Shown: piece after piece, positions 26,764 to 35,007 of the stretch
How positions within the stretch are numbered: the first letter of the stretch is position 1
Layout: every line of letters starts with the position of its first letter
Assembly: GCA_026713545.1 (NCBI GenBank)
Contig: JAPOOG010000111.1
Span: forward strand, 1 to 53,932
From: Bryobacterales bacterium
GTDB lineage: Bacteria > Acidobacteriota > Terriglobia > Bryobacterales > UBA6623
DNA: 53,932 nucleotides
Direction: 5' to 3'
The notes under the pieces: generated by a model
The model's input: the letters and a program-made list of their open reading frames with translations, nothing else
Database searches by the model: none
What the model was told of the DNA's origin: nothing
Made by a program: the position numbers and the translations under genes

Positions 26764-27264
26764 CTAGAACCGGCAGTGAGCCAAGCCGCGTTTCTCAAGA
26801 TATCGCTGATGATACTCTTCGGCGCGGTAGAAGGTTGACGCGGGTGTAATTTCCGTCACGATCGAGCGCCCGAAGCGTCGGGAAAGATCGAGCGCTTCCT
26901 TGGACTTTCGAGCTGCGCTTTCCTGCTCGGGAGTATGAAAAAAAATCACGGAGCGATACTGTGTTCCCACATCGGGCCCCTGTCGATTCAACGTCGTCGG
27001 GTCATGAGACTGCCAGAAAACGTCGAGCAGTTGCTCGTAGCTGATTTCGGAGGGCTTGTACTCCACCTCGACGACTTCCGCATGTCCGGTCAGACCGGTG
27101 CACACATCCGGATAGGACGGATTCGCAAATTCACCGCCGCAGTAGCCAACGGCGGTCGCAGTCACGCCGTTCAACTCACGAAATGTTGCCTCGACGCCCC
27201 AGAAGCAACCGGCGCCAAAAGTAGCTTTTTCGCGTGATGGAATCCCGTTTCTTTCAGATGGCAT
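26764..27264 (-). CDS. msrA: Peptide methionine sulfoxide reductase A
   Basis: A 166-residue enzyme that reduces the S-epimer of methionine sulfoxide in proteins. The catalytic GCFWG motif is at 19-23 (Cys20). [30 protein letters not shown] and the C-terminal [13 protein letters not shown] blocks are complete. No fused MsrB domain is present. The length is a little under the E. coli enzyme but normal for many bacteria. It is divergent from the sulfatase at 27.5 kb with 208 bases between. Confidence 0.95.
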   Translation of the reverse strand: MPSERNGIPSREKATFGAGCFWGVEATFRELNGVTATAVGYCGGEFANPSYPDVCTGLTGHAEVVEVEYKPSEISYEQLLDVFWQSHDPTTLNRQGPDVGTQYRSVIFFHTPEQESAARKSKEALDLSRRFGRSIVTEITPASTFYRAEEYHQRYLEKRGLAHCRF

Positions 27265-27472
27265 GATGGCGCTCCTGGGCAGTTGTGCCTCGCGTCAATG
27301 ATAGCGGCTGGCGGGACGAAGATACGGCAGGTCCGAAACACCGCAAAGGCCCAAGTTTCCCGGAAAACGTAAGGGTGACATGGCTTCCGTCTCCATGAGA
27401 ACTGCGTATTTCAACAAACTCCCTACCGATGCTCTGTCATACCGATTGACCGCTTCGGAGTAGAATTGGACC

Positions 27473-28942
27473 ATGCTTACTCGACGAAGCTTTGCCGCTG
27501 CTCTGGTTGGGGCGGCTGCGGCAAGGGGGGCTGGGGAGCGGCCCAATGTTCTTTCGATCTCGGTAGACGATATGAACGACTGGGTGGGATGCCTGGGGGG
27601 CTATCCGGGTGTTCAGACTCCCAACATCGATGCGCTGGCCCGCCGCGGAGTTCTGTTCCGCGACGCCCATTGCTCGTCGCCCGTCTGTAACCCCTCGCGG
27701 ACAGCACTGATGACCGGCAAGCGGCCCTCGACAACGGGAGTGTATCGAAATAGTCAATACTGGCGGCCGGCGCATCCTGATATCAAGACGTTACCCGTGT
27801 TCTTCCGCGAGAACGGTTACCATGTCGCCGGCGCGGGGAAGATCTTTCACCATGTGGCGGGCTTCAATCCGCCGGATCAGTGGGACGATTTCCAGATCCA
27901 GGAGTTCGACGACCCCTGGTACCGGCGTCTCTCCTACTATCCCTGGATCAAGAAGATCCCCAATCCACCGGGACATCCCTTCAACGGAATGGCGGGCGAC
28001 AATTTCGCCGGCGAATTCGACTGGGGTGTTCTGCCGAACCGACCTGAACGCACGTACGGTGACATGGCGGCGGTCCGGTACGGCCAGGAGTTCTTGAAGA
28101 GGGATCACGACAAGCCTTTCTTCCTGGCAGTGGGACTTTGGCATCCGCACATCCCGCTGTTCGCGCCTCAAAATTACTTCGACCTGTATCCGAAAGAGGA
28201 GGTACGCCTGCCTGAAGTACCGGGCAACGATCTCGACGACATCCCTCCGATCGCACATAAGTGGGCCGCCGTGCGCCGCGCCGAACATGAACGCATTTTG
28301 CGAGAGGGCAAGTGGACGGACGGCGTGCAAGCCTATCTGGCCTGCATAAGCTTCGCGGATGCAATGGTCGGATATGTGCTCCGAGCGCTCGAGGAAAGCC
28401 GCTATGCGGAGAACACGATTGTCGTTTTCTGGAGCGATCACGGCTGGCACCTCGGCGAAAAACGCCATTGGCACAAGAGCACGCTGTGGCAGCGCTCGAC
28501 TCATGTCCCGATGATTTGGGCCGGTCCGGGCGTACATCACGCTGGCTTGGACCGCAAGCAACCCGTCGAACTGCTCGACATCTACCCGACGCTTGCGGAC
28601 CTGTGCGGGCTCCACAAGCCTCATGACCTCGAGGGAGCAAGCCTGACTCCGCAGCTCCGCGACGCCGGGGCCAAGCGCCGCCCTGCCGTGACGACGTATC
28701 TGCCAGATAATCACGCCGTCGTTACCGAGAAATGGCGTTACATCCGTTACGCCGATGGGACGGATGAATTGTACGATCGAGTCAACGATCCGAACGAGTG
28801 GGACAACCTCACCGGAGAGCCGCACTACGCATCTTTGAAGCAGCGGCTGGTCTACTGGATGCCGGAGACCAGCGTGCCGGAAGTGCCCGGCCGGGATGCC
28901 TACGACTTTGATTTCGACTCCTATACCTGGACGAAAAAGTAG
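27473..28942 (+). CDS. Exported sulfatase, iduronate-2-sulfatase-like
   Basis: A 489-residue type I sulfatase. A Tat-like signal (TRRSFAAALVGAAAARGAG) precedes the metal-binding SVDDMNDW block. The formylglycine site is CNPSRTALMTGKRP (Cys72), the cysteine type needing an FGE-like maturase. WSDHGWHLGEKRHWHKSTLWQRSTHVPMIW is characteristic of iduronate-2-sulfatase-like (S1_7-type) enzymes. It likely removes sulfate esters from extracellular glycans. It ends close to the convergent sulfate exporter and cysteine synthase genes. Confidence 0.9.
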   Translation: MLTRRSFAAALVGAAAARGAGERPNVLSISVDDMNDWVGCLGGYPGVQTPNIDALARRGVLFRDAHCSSPVCNPSRTALMTGKRPSTTGVYRNSQYWRPAHPDIKTLPVFFRENGYHVAGAGKIFHHVAGFNPPDQWDDFQIQEFDDPWYRRLSYYPWIKKIPNPPGHPFNGMAGDNFAGEFDWGVLPNRPERTYGDMAAVRYGQEFLKRDHDKPFFLAVGLWHPHIPLFAPQNYFDLYPKEEVRLPEVPGNDLDDIPPIAHKWAAVRRAEHERILREGKWTDGVQAYLACISFADAMVGYVLRALEESRYAENTIVVFWSDHGWHLGEKRHWHKSTLWQRSTHVPMIWAGPGVHHAGLDRKQPVELLDIYPTLADLCGLHKPHDLEGASLTPQLRDAGAKRRPAVTTYLPDNHAVVTEKWRYIRYADGTDELYDRVNDPNEWDNLTGEPHYASLKQRLVYWMPETSVPEVPGRDAYDFDFDSYTWTKK

Positions 28943-29009
28943 GAGTCCACAGCAACCGTGAGAGCGGATACCGCCCGACATCAATGAGCCGAGACCGGGT
29001 GATTCAGCT

Positions 29010-30149
29010 TCAACGCCAGAAAGCGTAACCCAGGCCTAGCAGCGCGATCATCACGGTAGCCAGCAGACAAAGCGCCAACGGTCGCAAGCCGCCGGTTCTC
29101 AGGGCTCGGAACTCCGTGATTAGCCCGATGCCGGCGATCGCTGCCGTGATGACCCATTTGCCGGCCTGGCCAAGCACCGCAGCGAGATCCAGTGTCCGGT
29201 CGCCCGCCCCTAAGACAAACCGATCAGCCATGTGCAGCGTGACTTCCGGGAAGAATCCCATTGTCCTCAGCATTGCCATACCAACGAAAAACAGCAAGAA
29301 CGCCGGCATCAGTTGGCGGTAGTTGACAGTCGGTGCGATAAAAACAGCATTCTGGCGTCGATAGCGGGCGTACAGCACTCCGATGACGAATATCAACGGA
29401 CCGAGTAGCGAGATACGTGTCAGCTTGACGATGGTGGCGATTTTCCCAGCGGTCTCTCCGTCAAGCTGATGAGCAAACCCGGCAGCGATCACTTGAGGCG
29501 TGGCATGGATGGCCAATCCACACCATTCTCCGTAGACCTCAGGCGACAACGACAGTAGAGCCCCTGCGAAAGGGAAAACAAACATGGCCAGCACCCCTAG
29601 CAAGTTGATCGATGCAATGGAGATGGCAATGTCCTTCTCTTTCGAATCGACAACCGGAGCCAGCGCGACGATGGCTGACGTGCCGCAAATTGCTGTTCCC
29701 ACGCCAATCAACAATCCTTGACCCGTTTCCACGCGGAGTAAGCGAGAAAGAAGCCGCGTGAGGAAAATGATGCCCACGATTAATACGATGGCCCCCAACA
29801 ACACTCGGAAACCCACGCGGATCAGGTCATAGAAATCAAGACCCGCGCCAAGCAGCACGATGCCTATCGGCAACAGCTTTTTGATGACGAGGTCAACACC
29901 CGGCTTCAAACCGGTTCCCGAAGGAAGCATTCTGCGAATCAACAGCCCGAGTAGCAATGCCAACAAGACGGCACTCAGCGGATGGGCGCCGTTCAGAGTG
30001 AAAGGCGCGAACGGCAGGGTCTGCAGATAGAACGCAAGCCACGTGAGCACTGCGCAGGCGGCGATGCCCCGCCACGCCGGCGCCGCCGGCGCCGCCAGCT
30101 TCTTGCGGAAGTGGTCTTCGAATTTCTTTTCTCTCGTGCTGAGATGCAA
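29010..30149 (-). CDS. YeiH-family putative sulfate exporter (UPF0324)
   Basis: A 379-residue inner-membrane protein with about ten predicted membrane spans and family blocks LLALLLGLLIRR, LLPIGIVLLGAGL, GVGTAICGTSAIVALAPVV, and HATPQVIAAGFAH. The family (Cons_hypoth698) is annotated as a putative sulfate or sulfonate-related exporter. It starts with TTG at 30149, with AAGGA about nine bases upstream. It lies 18 bases after cysteine synthase on the same strand, so the two form an operon linking sulfur handling and amino-acid synthesis. Confidence 0.8.
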   Translation of the reverse strand: MHLSTREKKFEDHFRKKLAAPAAPAWRGIAACAVLTWLAFYLQTLPFAPFTLNGAHPLSAVLLALLLGLLIRRMLPSGTGLKPGVDLVIKKLLPIGIVLLGAGLDFYDLIRVGFRVLLGAIVLIVGIIFLTRLLSRLLRVETGQGLLIGVGTAICGTSAIVALAPVVDSKEKDIAISIASINLLGVLAMFVFPFAGALLSLSPEVYGEWCGLAIHATPQVIAAGFAHQLDGETAGKIATIVKLTRISLLGPLIFVIGVLYARYRRQNAVFIAPTVNYRQLMPAFLLFFVGMAMLRTMGFFPEVTLHMADRFVLGAGDRTLDLAAVLGQAGKWVITAAIAGIGLITEFRALRTGGLRPLALCLLATVMIALLGLGYAFWR

Positions 30150-30167
30150 ATTTCAGTTTCCTTCAAG

Positions 30168-31127
30168 CTAAAGCAGACTGCCGGCGGGCTCGGCGTCATT
30201 CCGGCGGAAGTACTCTTCCACGCTGAAATAGCGGGTGCCCGTGTCACAAAGGATAGTGACAACCCTATCGCCCGGTGAGAGTTGTTGAGCGACCCGGCGG
30301 GCGGCCAGGACATTTGCCCCCGACGAGATGCCGACGAGCAGCGATTCCTTGCTGGCCAGAAGTTCCGTCATTGCAAACGCGTCGCGGTCTTCGACCGTCA
30401 TGACATCGTCAATCACATCGCGGTTGAGAATGCTTGGTATGAATCCCGCGCCGATTCCTTCAATGGCGTGGGGCGAAGGTTGCTTGCCGCTCAACACAGC
30501 GGAGACGGCAGGTTCGACGGCAATGACCTTAACAGCGGGTATAGCCGCTTTCAGCACCTCGCCGGCGCCGGTGATCGTCCCTCCTGTACCGACTCCGGCC
30601 ACAAAGGCCGTGATGTCGCCGCCAGTCGCCTCGAGAATCTCCGGCCCGGTGGTCTTGCGATGCATCTCGGGGTTGGCCGGATTCTCAAACTGCTTGAGTT
30701 GGATGCAGCCCGGATTCTGCTCGACGATCTCAGAAGCCTTGCTCACAGCGCCGGCCATGTCGTTGTCCCCAGGCGTCAGCACTACGCGCGCCCCGTATCG
30801 CTTGACAAGTGAGCGGCGCTCGAAACTCATCGTCTCAGGCATCGTAAGGATGAGGTCGTAGTCAAACTTGGCGCACAACATCGCAAGGCCGATGCCCGTA
30901 TTGCCGCTCGTCGCCTCTACGATCGTCATACCGGGTCTGAGGAGTCCTGTTGACTCTGCGTCACGGATCATGCTGAGCGCCGGCCGATCCTTCACGCTGC
31001 CGCTGGGGTTCAGATATTCGAGCTTCCCAAGGATCGTTGCTCCTCCCGGAGGTGACAAAGCATCCAAACGCACCATGGGAGTGCGCCCGATGAGATCAGC
31101 TACCTGGTTGTGGACCCGCTTCGGCAT
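30168..31127 (-). CDS. cysK: Cysteine synthase A (O-acetylserine sulfhydrylase)
   Basis: A 319-residue PLP enzyme that makes cysteine from O-acetylserine and sulfide. LEYLNPSGSVKDR holds the PLP lysine, TSGNTGIG the substrate loop, and GVGTGGTITG the phosphate-binding loop; GISSGAN near the end is complete. The start at 31127 (MPKRVHNQVADLIGRTP) fits the family better than the ATG eight codons upstream. It is the first gene of a pair with the YeiH-type exporter and divergent from the esterase gene. Confidence 0.88.
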   Translation of the reverse strand: MPKRVHNQVADLIGRTPMVRLDALSPPGGATILGKLEYLNPSGSVKDRPALSMIRDAESTGLLRPGMTIVEATSGNTGIGLAMLCAKFDYDLILTMPETMSFERRSLVKRYGARVVLTPGDNDMAGAVSKASEIVEQNPGCIQLKQFENPANPEMHRKTTGPEILEATGGDITAFVAGVGTGGTITGAGEVLKAAIPAVKVIAVEPAVSAVLSGKQPSPHAIEGIGAGFIPSILNRDVIDDVMTVEDRDAFAMTELLASKESLLVGISSGANVLAARRVAQQLSPGDRVVTILCDTGTRYFSVEEYFRRNDAEPAGSLL

Positions 31128-31191
31128 GTACGTCCGAACAGCATCGCACATGGCGCTTGCGGTGCGTGGGCATGCGCTACAATCTCTCGCG

Positions 31192-33219
31192 ATGAAACGT
31201 TCCGTGGCTCCACTCGCAGCCTACCTCGTGCTCGTCCCTGTGCTCGGCGTCGGCGGTGAAATCCCTGATGTCGATCAGCGCAAGGCGGTGATCCGACACA
31301 CCGACATGAAATATTCCATGCCCCGGTATGACTCGCTCGATGAATGGAAAGAGCGCGCAACCTTCTTGCGGAAGCAGGTGAAGTTTGCTTCTGGGCTGTT
31401 GCCCATGCCGAACAAAACCCCGCTCAACTCGCAGGTCTTCGGCCGGATCGAATACGACGGCTACTCCATCGAGAAGGTGCTGTTGGAGACTTGGCCGGGA
31501 TTCTTTCTCGGCGGGAACCTCTATCGTCCGCTTGGGAAGAGCGGCCCTTTCCCGGGAGTCGTTTCTCCCCACGGCCACTGGCGCTACGGCCGCTTCGAAA
31601 ACTCGGAGAGAGGCTCAGTGCCGGCTCGTGGCGTCAGCCTCGCTAAGCAGGGTTACGTTGTCTTCACCTACGACATGATCGGCTACAACGACACCGCACA
31701 GCTTCCCCATGGCTTCGAAGGTCCCCGCGAGCAACTGTGGGGTCTCGGGATGTTCGGCTTGCAGACTTGGAACAGCGTACGAGCCGTCGATTTTCTCGAG
31801 TCGTTGAGGGACGTCGACCCACAACGAATCGGAGCCACCGGTGCATCCGGTGGTGGGACGCAGACGTTCTTCCTCACAGCAGTTGATGATCGTATCCGAT
31901 ATTCAGCGCCGGTGAATATGATCTCGGCCATTATGCAAGGCGGATCAGTCTGCGAAAACACACCGAACCTGCGCATCGACACTCACAACGTCGAGATTGC
32001 GGCTCTTATGGCGCCCCGGCCGATGCTGATGGTCTCGGCCACAGGAGATTGGACGCGCAACACCCCCACAGATGAGTATCCTGGCGTGCGGAGCGTCTAC
32101 AAGTTGTACAACGCGGAACTGCAACTCGAACAAGTCCAGATCGACGCGCCGCACAACTACAATCGGCAGAGCCGCGAAGAGGTATACAAGTTCTTCGCGA
32201 AGAAGGCCCTCCCTGTGCCGCCGGACGACCTGACGGACCATGGGATTTCTATGCGTGGGCTACAAAGCCTCGTAAGCCTTTGGAACAAAGAGCTGCCGCC
32301 GCACGCCCTCGATCAAGCCGGCTTGATCCGTTCGTGGATCGGCGAAGCCCAAAAGCAGACCATGCAGCTCAAGCCCTCCGACGCCGCCTCGCTCGAGAAA
32401 GCGCAGAAAGCCTTTCGCGAAAGGCTCGGTCTTGCATTGATGGCGAGCATGCCAAAAGCGGACGCATTGATCGTCGAAGAGACGGAGCCGCTGACTAATG
32501 GAAAGATGCTGCTTGTGGGCCGGAAGGGAAAAGGCGATCGGGTGCCGGGAGTGATCTTGCAACCTCGCAGAGCCAATCCGGCTGTACAACCGACTCTCAT
32601 TGTTCATCCCGAAGGTCTCGCCTGGGTGCTGAGTTCTTCCGAGAGTCGTGACGGGCTCGTGCAGGGGTTGCTGTCGCGTGGAGGCGTCGTGATGGGCATC
32701 GACGCCTTCCAGTCGGGGCGGTCGAAAACAACTGTTGAAGCCTCCGAGGATAGCGGGCGCGAGATGCGCTACTTCACCACTTTCAACCGCACCGACGACG
32801 CCAACCGCGTGCAGGACGTTCTTACCGCGATCGCCGGGCTGCGCAAACTGACGGAGCGAGAATCCCTCAACCTGGTTGGGATAGGGCAAGCGGGCGTCTG
32901 GACGGTATTCGCCCGAGCGCTGGCCGATTCCAACGTCGTGCTGCTGGCGGACCTGGCCCGCTTTGACGCCGCGTCCGATGACGAGTATGTGAATCACTTC
33001 TTTGTTCCCGGTATACGCAGAGCTGGAGACTTCCGAGGCGCCGCAACACTGCTGACGAGCGGAAAGGCAGTTTTGCACAACATCTCGAACGCCTTTCCCA
33101 CCGAGTGGCTCGAGAAGAGTTTCGATGCAGCGGGCACCCCGGATCAATTGGCTATACAGCATCCGCCGGTGACCGAGGCTGAAATCTTGGCAACCATCGC
33201 GCCGACGGGCCGACGTTAG
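31192..33219 (+). CDS. Exported alpha/beta-hydrolase, acetylxylan-esterase-like, tandem domains
   Basis: A 675-residue protein with a weak signal (MKRSVAPLAAYLVLVPVLGVGG). The first half is an acetyl-xylan-esterase-like alpha/beta hydrolase with PGVVSPHGHWRYG, the nucleophile elbow GATGASGGGTQTF and an APHNYNRQSRE histidine block. The second half (about 420-675) looks like a decayed or divergent second hydrolase domain (VPGVILQPRRANP, LNLVGIGQAGVWTVF), with GIGQAG where a nucleophile elbow would be, lacking serine. The start at 31192 agrees with the signal; longer upstream frames overlap cysK. It may deacetylate plant or algal glycans. Confidence 0.72.
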   Translation: MKRSVAPLAAYLVLVPVLGVGGEIPDVDQRKAVIRHTDMKYSMPRYDSLDEWKERATFLRKQVKFASGLLPMPNKTPLNSQVFGRIEYDGYSIEKVLLETWPGFFLGGNLYRPLGKSGPFPGVVSPHGHWRYGRFENSERGSVPARGVSLAKQGYVVFTYDMIGYNDTAQLPHGFEGPREQLWGLGMFGLQTWNSVRAVDFLESLRDVDPQRIGATGASGGGTQTFFLTAVDDRIRYSAPVNMISAIMQGGSVCENTPNLRIDTHNVEIAALMAPRPMLMVSATGDWTRNTPTDEYPGVRSVYKLYNAELQLEQVQIDAPHNYNRQSREEVYKFFAKKALPVPPDDLTDHGISMRGLQSLVSLWNKELPPHALDQAGLIRSWIGEAQKQTMQLKPSDAASLEKAQKAFRERLGLALMASMPKADALIVEETEPLTNGKMLLVGRKGKGDRVPGVILQPRRANPAVQPTLIVHPEGLAWVLSSSESRDGLVQGLLSRGGVVMGIDAFQSGRSKTTVEASEDSGREMRYFTTFNRTDDANRVQDVLTAIAGLRKLTERESLNLVGIGQAGVWTVFARALADSNVVLLADLARFDAASDDEYVNHFFVPGIRRAGDFRGAATLLTSGKAVLHNISNAFPTEWLEKSFDAAGTPDQLAIQHPPVTEAEILATIAPTGRR

Positions 33220-33311
33220 GTTTCTCACTAAGCTGCTGTCCGCGAAGGCAGCAACTGTCTACATCGGATCTTCGTCGTGGATAAGCGAGCGGCGTTATGG
33301 GCCTGATGCGG

Positions 33312-33403
33312 CTAGCCTGCATTTCTCACCACGCGGCGAGGCGAAGTGCGTGAGAGGGCCGTCAAGACGAGGCGCGAGCCGCTTGTCGTGCGCAGGCGTA
33401 CTT
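33312..33403. repeat. MITE-like repeat, family B copy 3, left half
   Basis: It begins at CTAG (33312) with a TIR that is a perfect inverted match to the right half at 34921-34941. It contains AAGTGCGTGAGAGGGCCGTC and ends GCAGGCGTACTT, exactly half of the central palindrome, where the IS begins. Confidence 0.85.
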
Positions 33404-33505
33404 ATGGGATGGTTCGCTCCCACCCCAGCTGCGTCGTGCATTTCGGCCATGCTGGTTACAGCGGTCTTCCGCGACCGCCGTTACTGAACCGGAAAGGAAC
33501 CAACC

Positions 33506-34520
33506 ATGGCATCGATCCAACCAACACTCCGCAACAGCGCACTGCAACAGGTCGCCACGATCGGCCTGGATCTTGCAAAGTACAGCGTCGACTTCGTCGG
33601 CCTGGACGCCGCCGGCCGGGTACTCACTCGCCGCCAATACTCGAAGGGCAAGCTGCTGGAGGTAACCGCCAGGATGCAGCCCTGCCGGATCGGCATGGAG
33701 GCCTGCTGCGGCGCCCATCACCTGGGCCGCCAACTGCTGGCCCAGGGGCACGACGTGAAGCTGATGCCGCCCAAATATGTGAAGCCCTTCGTCAAGCGCG
33801 ACAAGAACGACTCGCAGGACGCCGAGGCCTGTGCGGAGGCCTGTCTGCGGCCGACCATGCGCTTCGTGGCGGTCAAGAGCGAGGAACAACTGTCGATGCA
33901 GTCGCTGCACCGCTAATCGTTCGCGGCTGGTGGGCAACTCCACGCAACTGATCAACCAGGCGCGCGCCTTTCTTCTGCAACGCGGCATCGCCCTGCCGCA
34001 GGGCAAGCAGTGCTTCGCCGACCGGCTGCCGGAGATCCTCGAGGACGCCGACAACGGCCTGCCCGACGAAATGCGGGCGCTGCTGGCCGGCATGCTGGCC
34101 GAATGGGAGGTGCTGGAAGAGAAGATTCAGCAAGTCAACCGCTACCTGCTGAGGAAAGCGAAGGCCAGCGAGGCCTGCCGGCGGCTGAGAGAGATCCCCG
34201 GCATCGGCGTGCAGACGGCGACCGCCTTGGTGGCGACGATCGGCCACGGAGAGGCTTTCGAGAAGGGGCGTGATGTCGCCGCCTGGCTGGGGCTGGTGCC
34301 GAGGGAGTACTCCACTGGGGGCAAGCAGCGTCTGGGAGGCATCAGCAAGCGCGGCAACCGCTACGTCCGGACGCTGCTGGTGCACTGCGCTCGCTCGGGC
34401 CTCGAGGTCCTCTCCCAGCGTAGCGACCAACTAGGCCAGTGGCTGCGGCGCATGCTCGTCCACAAAGACCGGCGAGTCGTGATCGTCGCGCTGGCGGCGC
34501 GGCTGGCACGTATTGCCTAG
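33506..34520 (+). pseudogene. IS110/IS1111 transposase, frameshifted
   Basis: The N-terminal DEDD RuvC-like domain reads IGLDLAKYSVDFVGLD, IGMEACCGAHHLG and KRDKNDSQDAEA (likely Asp, Glu, Asp, Asp ligands). After LHR at 33913 an in-frame TAA stops translation. The reading continues one base over as NRSRLVGNSTQLINQARAFLLQRG to the end at 34520. The C-terminal Transposase_20 domain follows: LREIPGIGVQTATALVATIG, WLGLVPREYSTGGKQRLGGISKRGN, with the conserved serine region. The ATG has GGAAAGGA upstream. One inserted base would explain the break; programmed frameshifting is not typical of this family. A joined product would be about 337 residues, the usual length. Confidence 0.85.
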
Positions 34521-34649
34521 GCCTTGCTGAGCAGCGGCCAGCGTTTCGGTCGACAGCGGCAGCACGCCCCGGCGGCTTGACACAAACCCAACCCGCTACC
34601 GAGGAAAGGAGGAATCTCACCGTTCGTCTGCTCATTCCCGATTGATGGA

Positions 34650-34800
34650 CAAAACGGTCGTACCGGCGTCACCGAATCCTGTTACTGTTCATGGCCCCGA
34701 GAGGTCGACGTACTTACGAGGACCGGGACGTGCGGACCCCATCATGGCCCGGAACCCGCGCGGTTCCATCGAGAGGTCGGATATATTGGCGCAGACCACC
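34650..34800 (+). ncRNA. Candidate bridge RNA (seekRNA) of the IS1111-type element
   Basis: The 3' non-coding end of the IS holds two similar modules, each with ATGGCCC, then CGAGAGGTCG, then a loop closed by GGTC...GACC. In module 1, TACTGTTC (34683-34690) is the complement of the right target flank GAACAGTA, and CGTACTT (34709-34715) equals the left target flank plus TT. In module 2, ATATATT (34781-34787) equals the right IS end plus TT, and CCCAT (34738-34742) complements the first five bases of the left IS end. This matches the target- and donor-binding loops of known bridge RNAs. The ends of the RNA are approximate and transcription is inferred. Confidence 0.55.
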
Positions 34801-34846
34801 GTTCAGCAAGAGGGAAGCGATAGACATCCCGGGAGCGAACCATATA

Positions 34847-34941
34847 TTGAACAGTACGTTGAGCACGGCAAGCAAGCGTTGCGAAGTCATGGCGGTCGTA
34901 TCGCGTGCTTCGGCCGTCGGGTGGTGAGAAATGCAGGCTAG
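34847..34941. repeat. MITE-like repeat, family B copy 3, right half
   Basis: It resumes the repeat as TTGAACAGTACG, GAGCACGGCAAGCAAGCG, GCGAAGTCATGGCGGTCG, TATCGCGTGCTTC, and ends GTGGTGAGAAATGCAGGCTAG at 34941. The last 21 bases are the exact reverse complement of the left end at 33312-33332. Confidence 0.85.
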
Positions 34942-35007
34942 GGCCGAGTTCTTCTTTCCTGCTTGGCGCAGCCCCCGTAATCACAACTTGCGACAGCTCG
35001 AATGGAC

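Larger units (their letters stand above)
33404..34846 (+). mobile_element. IS110-family, IS1111-group insertion sequence
   Basis: A 1443-base element inserted in a family B repeat. Perfect 13-base inverted repeats ATGGTTCGCTCCC (33409-33421) and its complement (34831-34843) are subterminal, 5 and 3 bases from the ends, as in the IS1111 group. TT lies on both sides. The single DEDD/Transposase_20 gene is 5'-proximal, with a short 5' non-coding end (102 bases) and a long 3' one (326 bases), again IS1111-like. No target duplication longer than 2 bases is seen, as expected for the family. Boundaries come from joining the two repeat halves. Confidence 0.88.

Noticed and set aside
34642-34941. 99-residue open frame across the IS 3' end and right half of repeat B
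   Set aside because: It crosses the IS boundary and lies over the candidate guide RNA; the translation resembles nothing.
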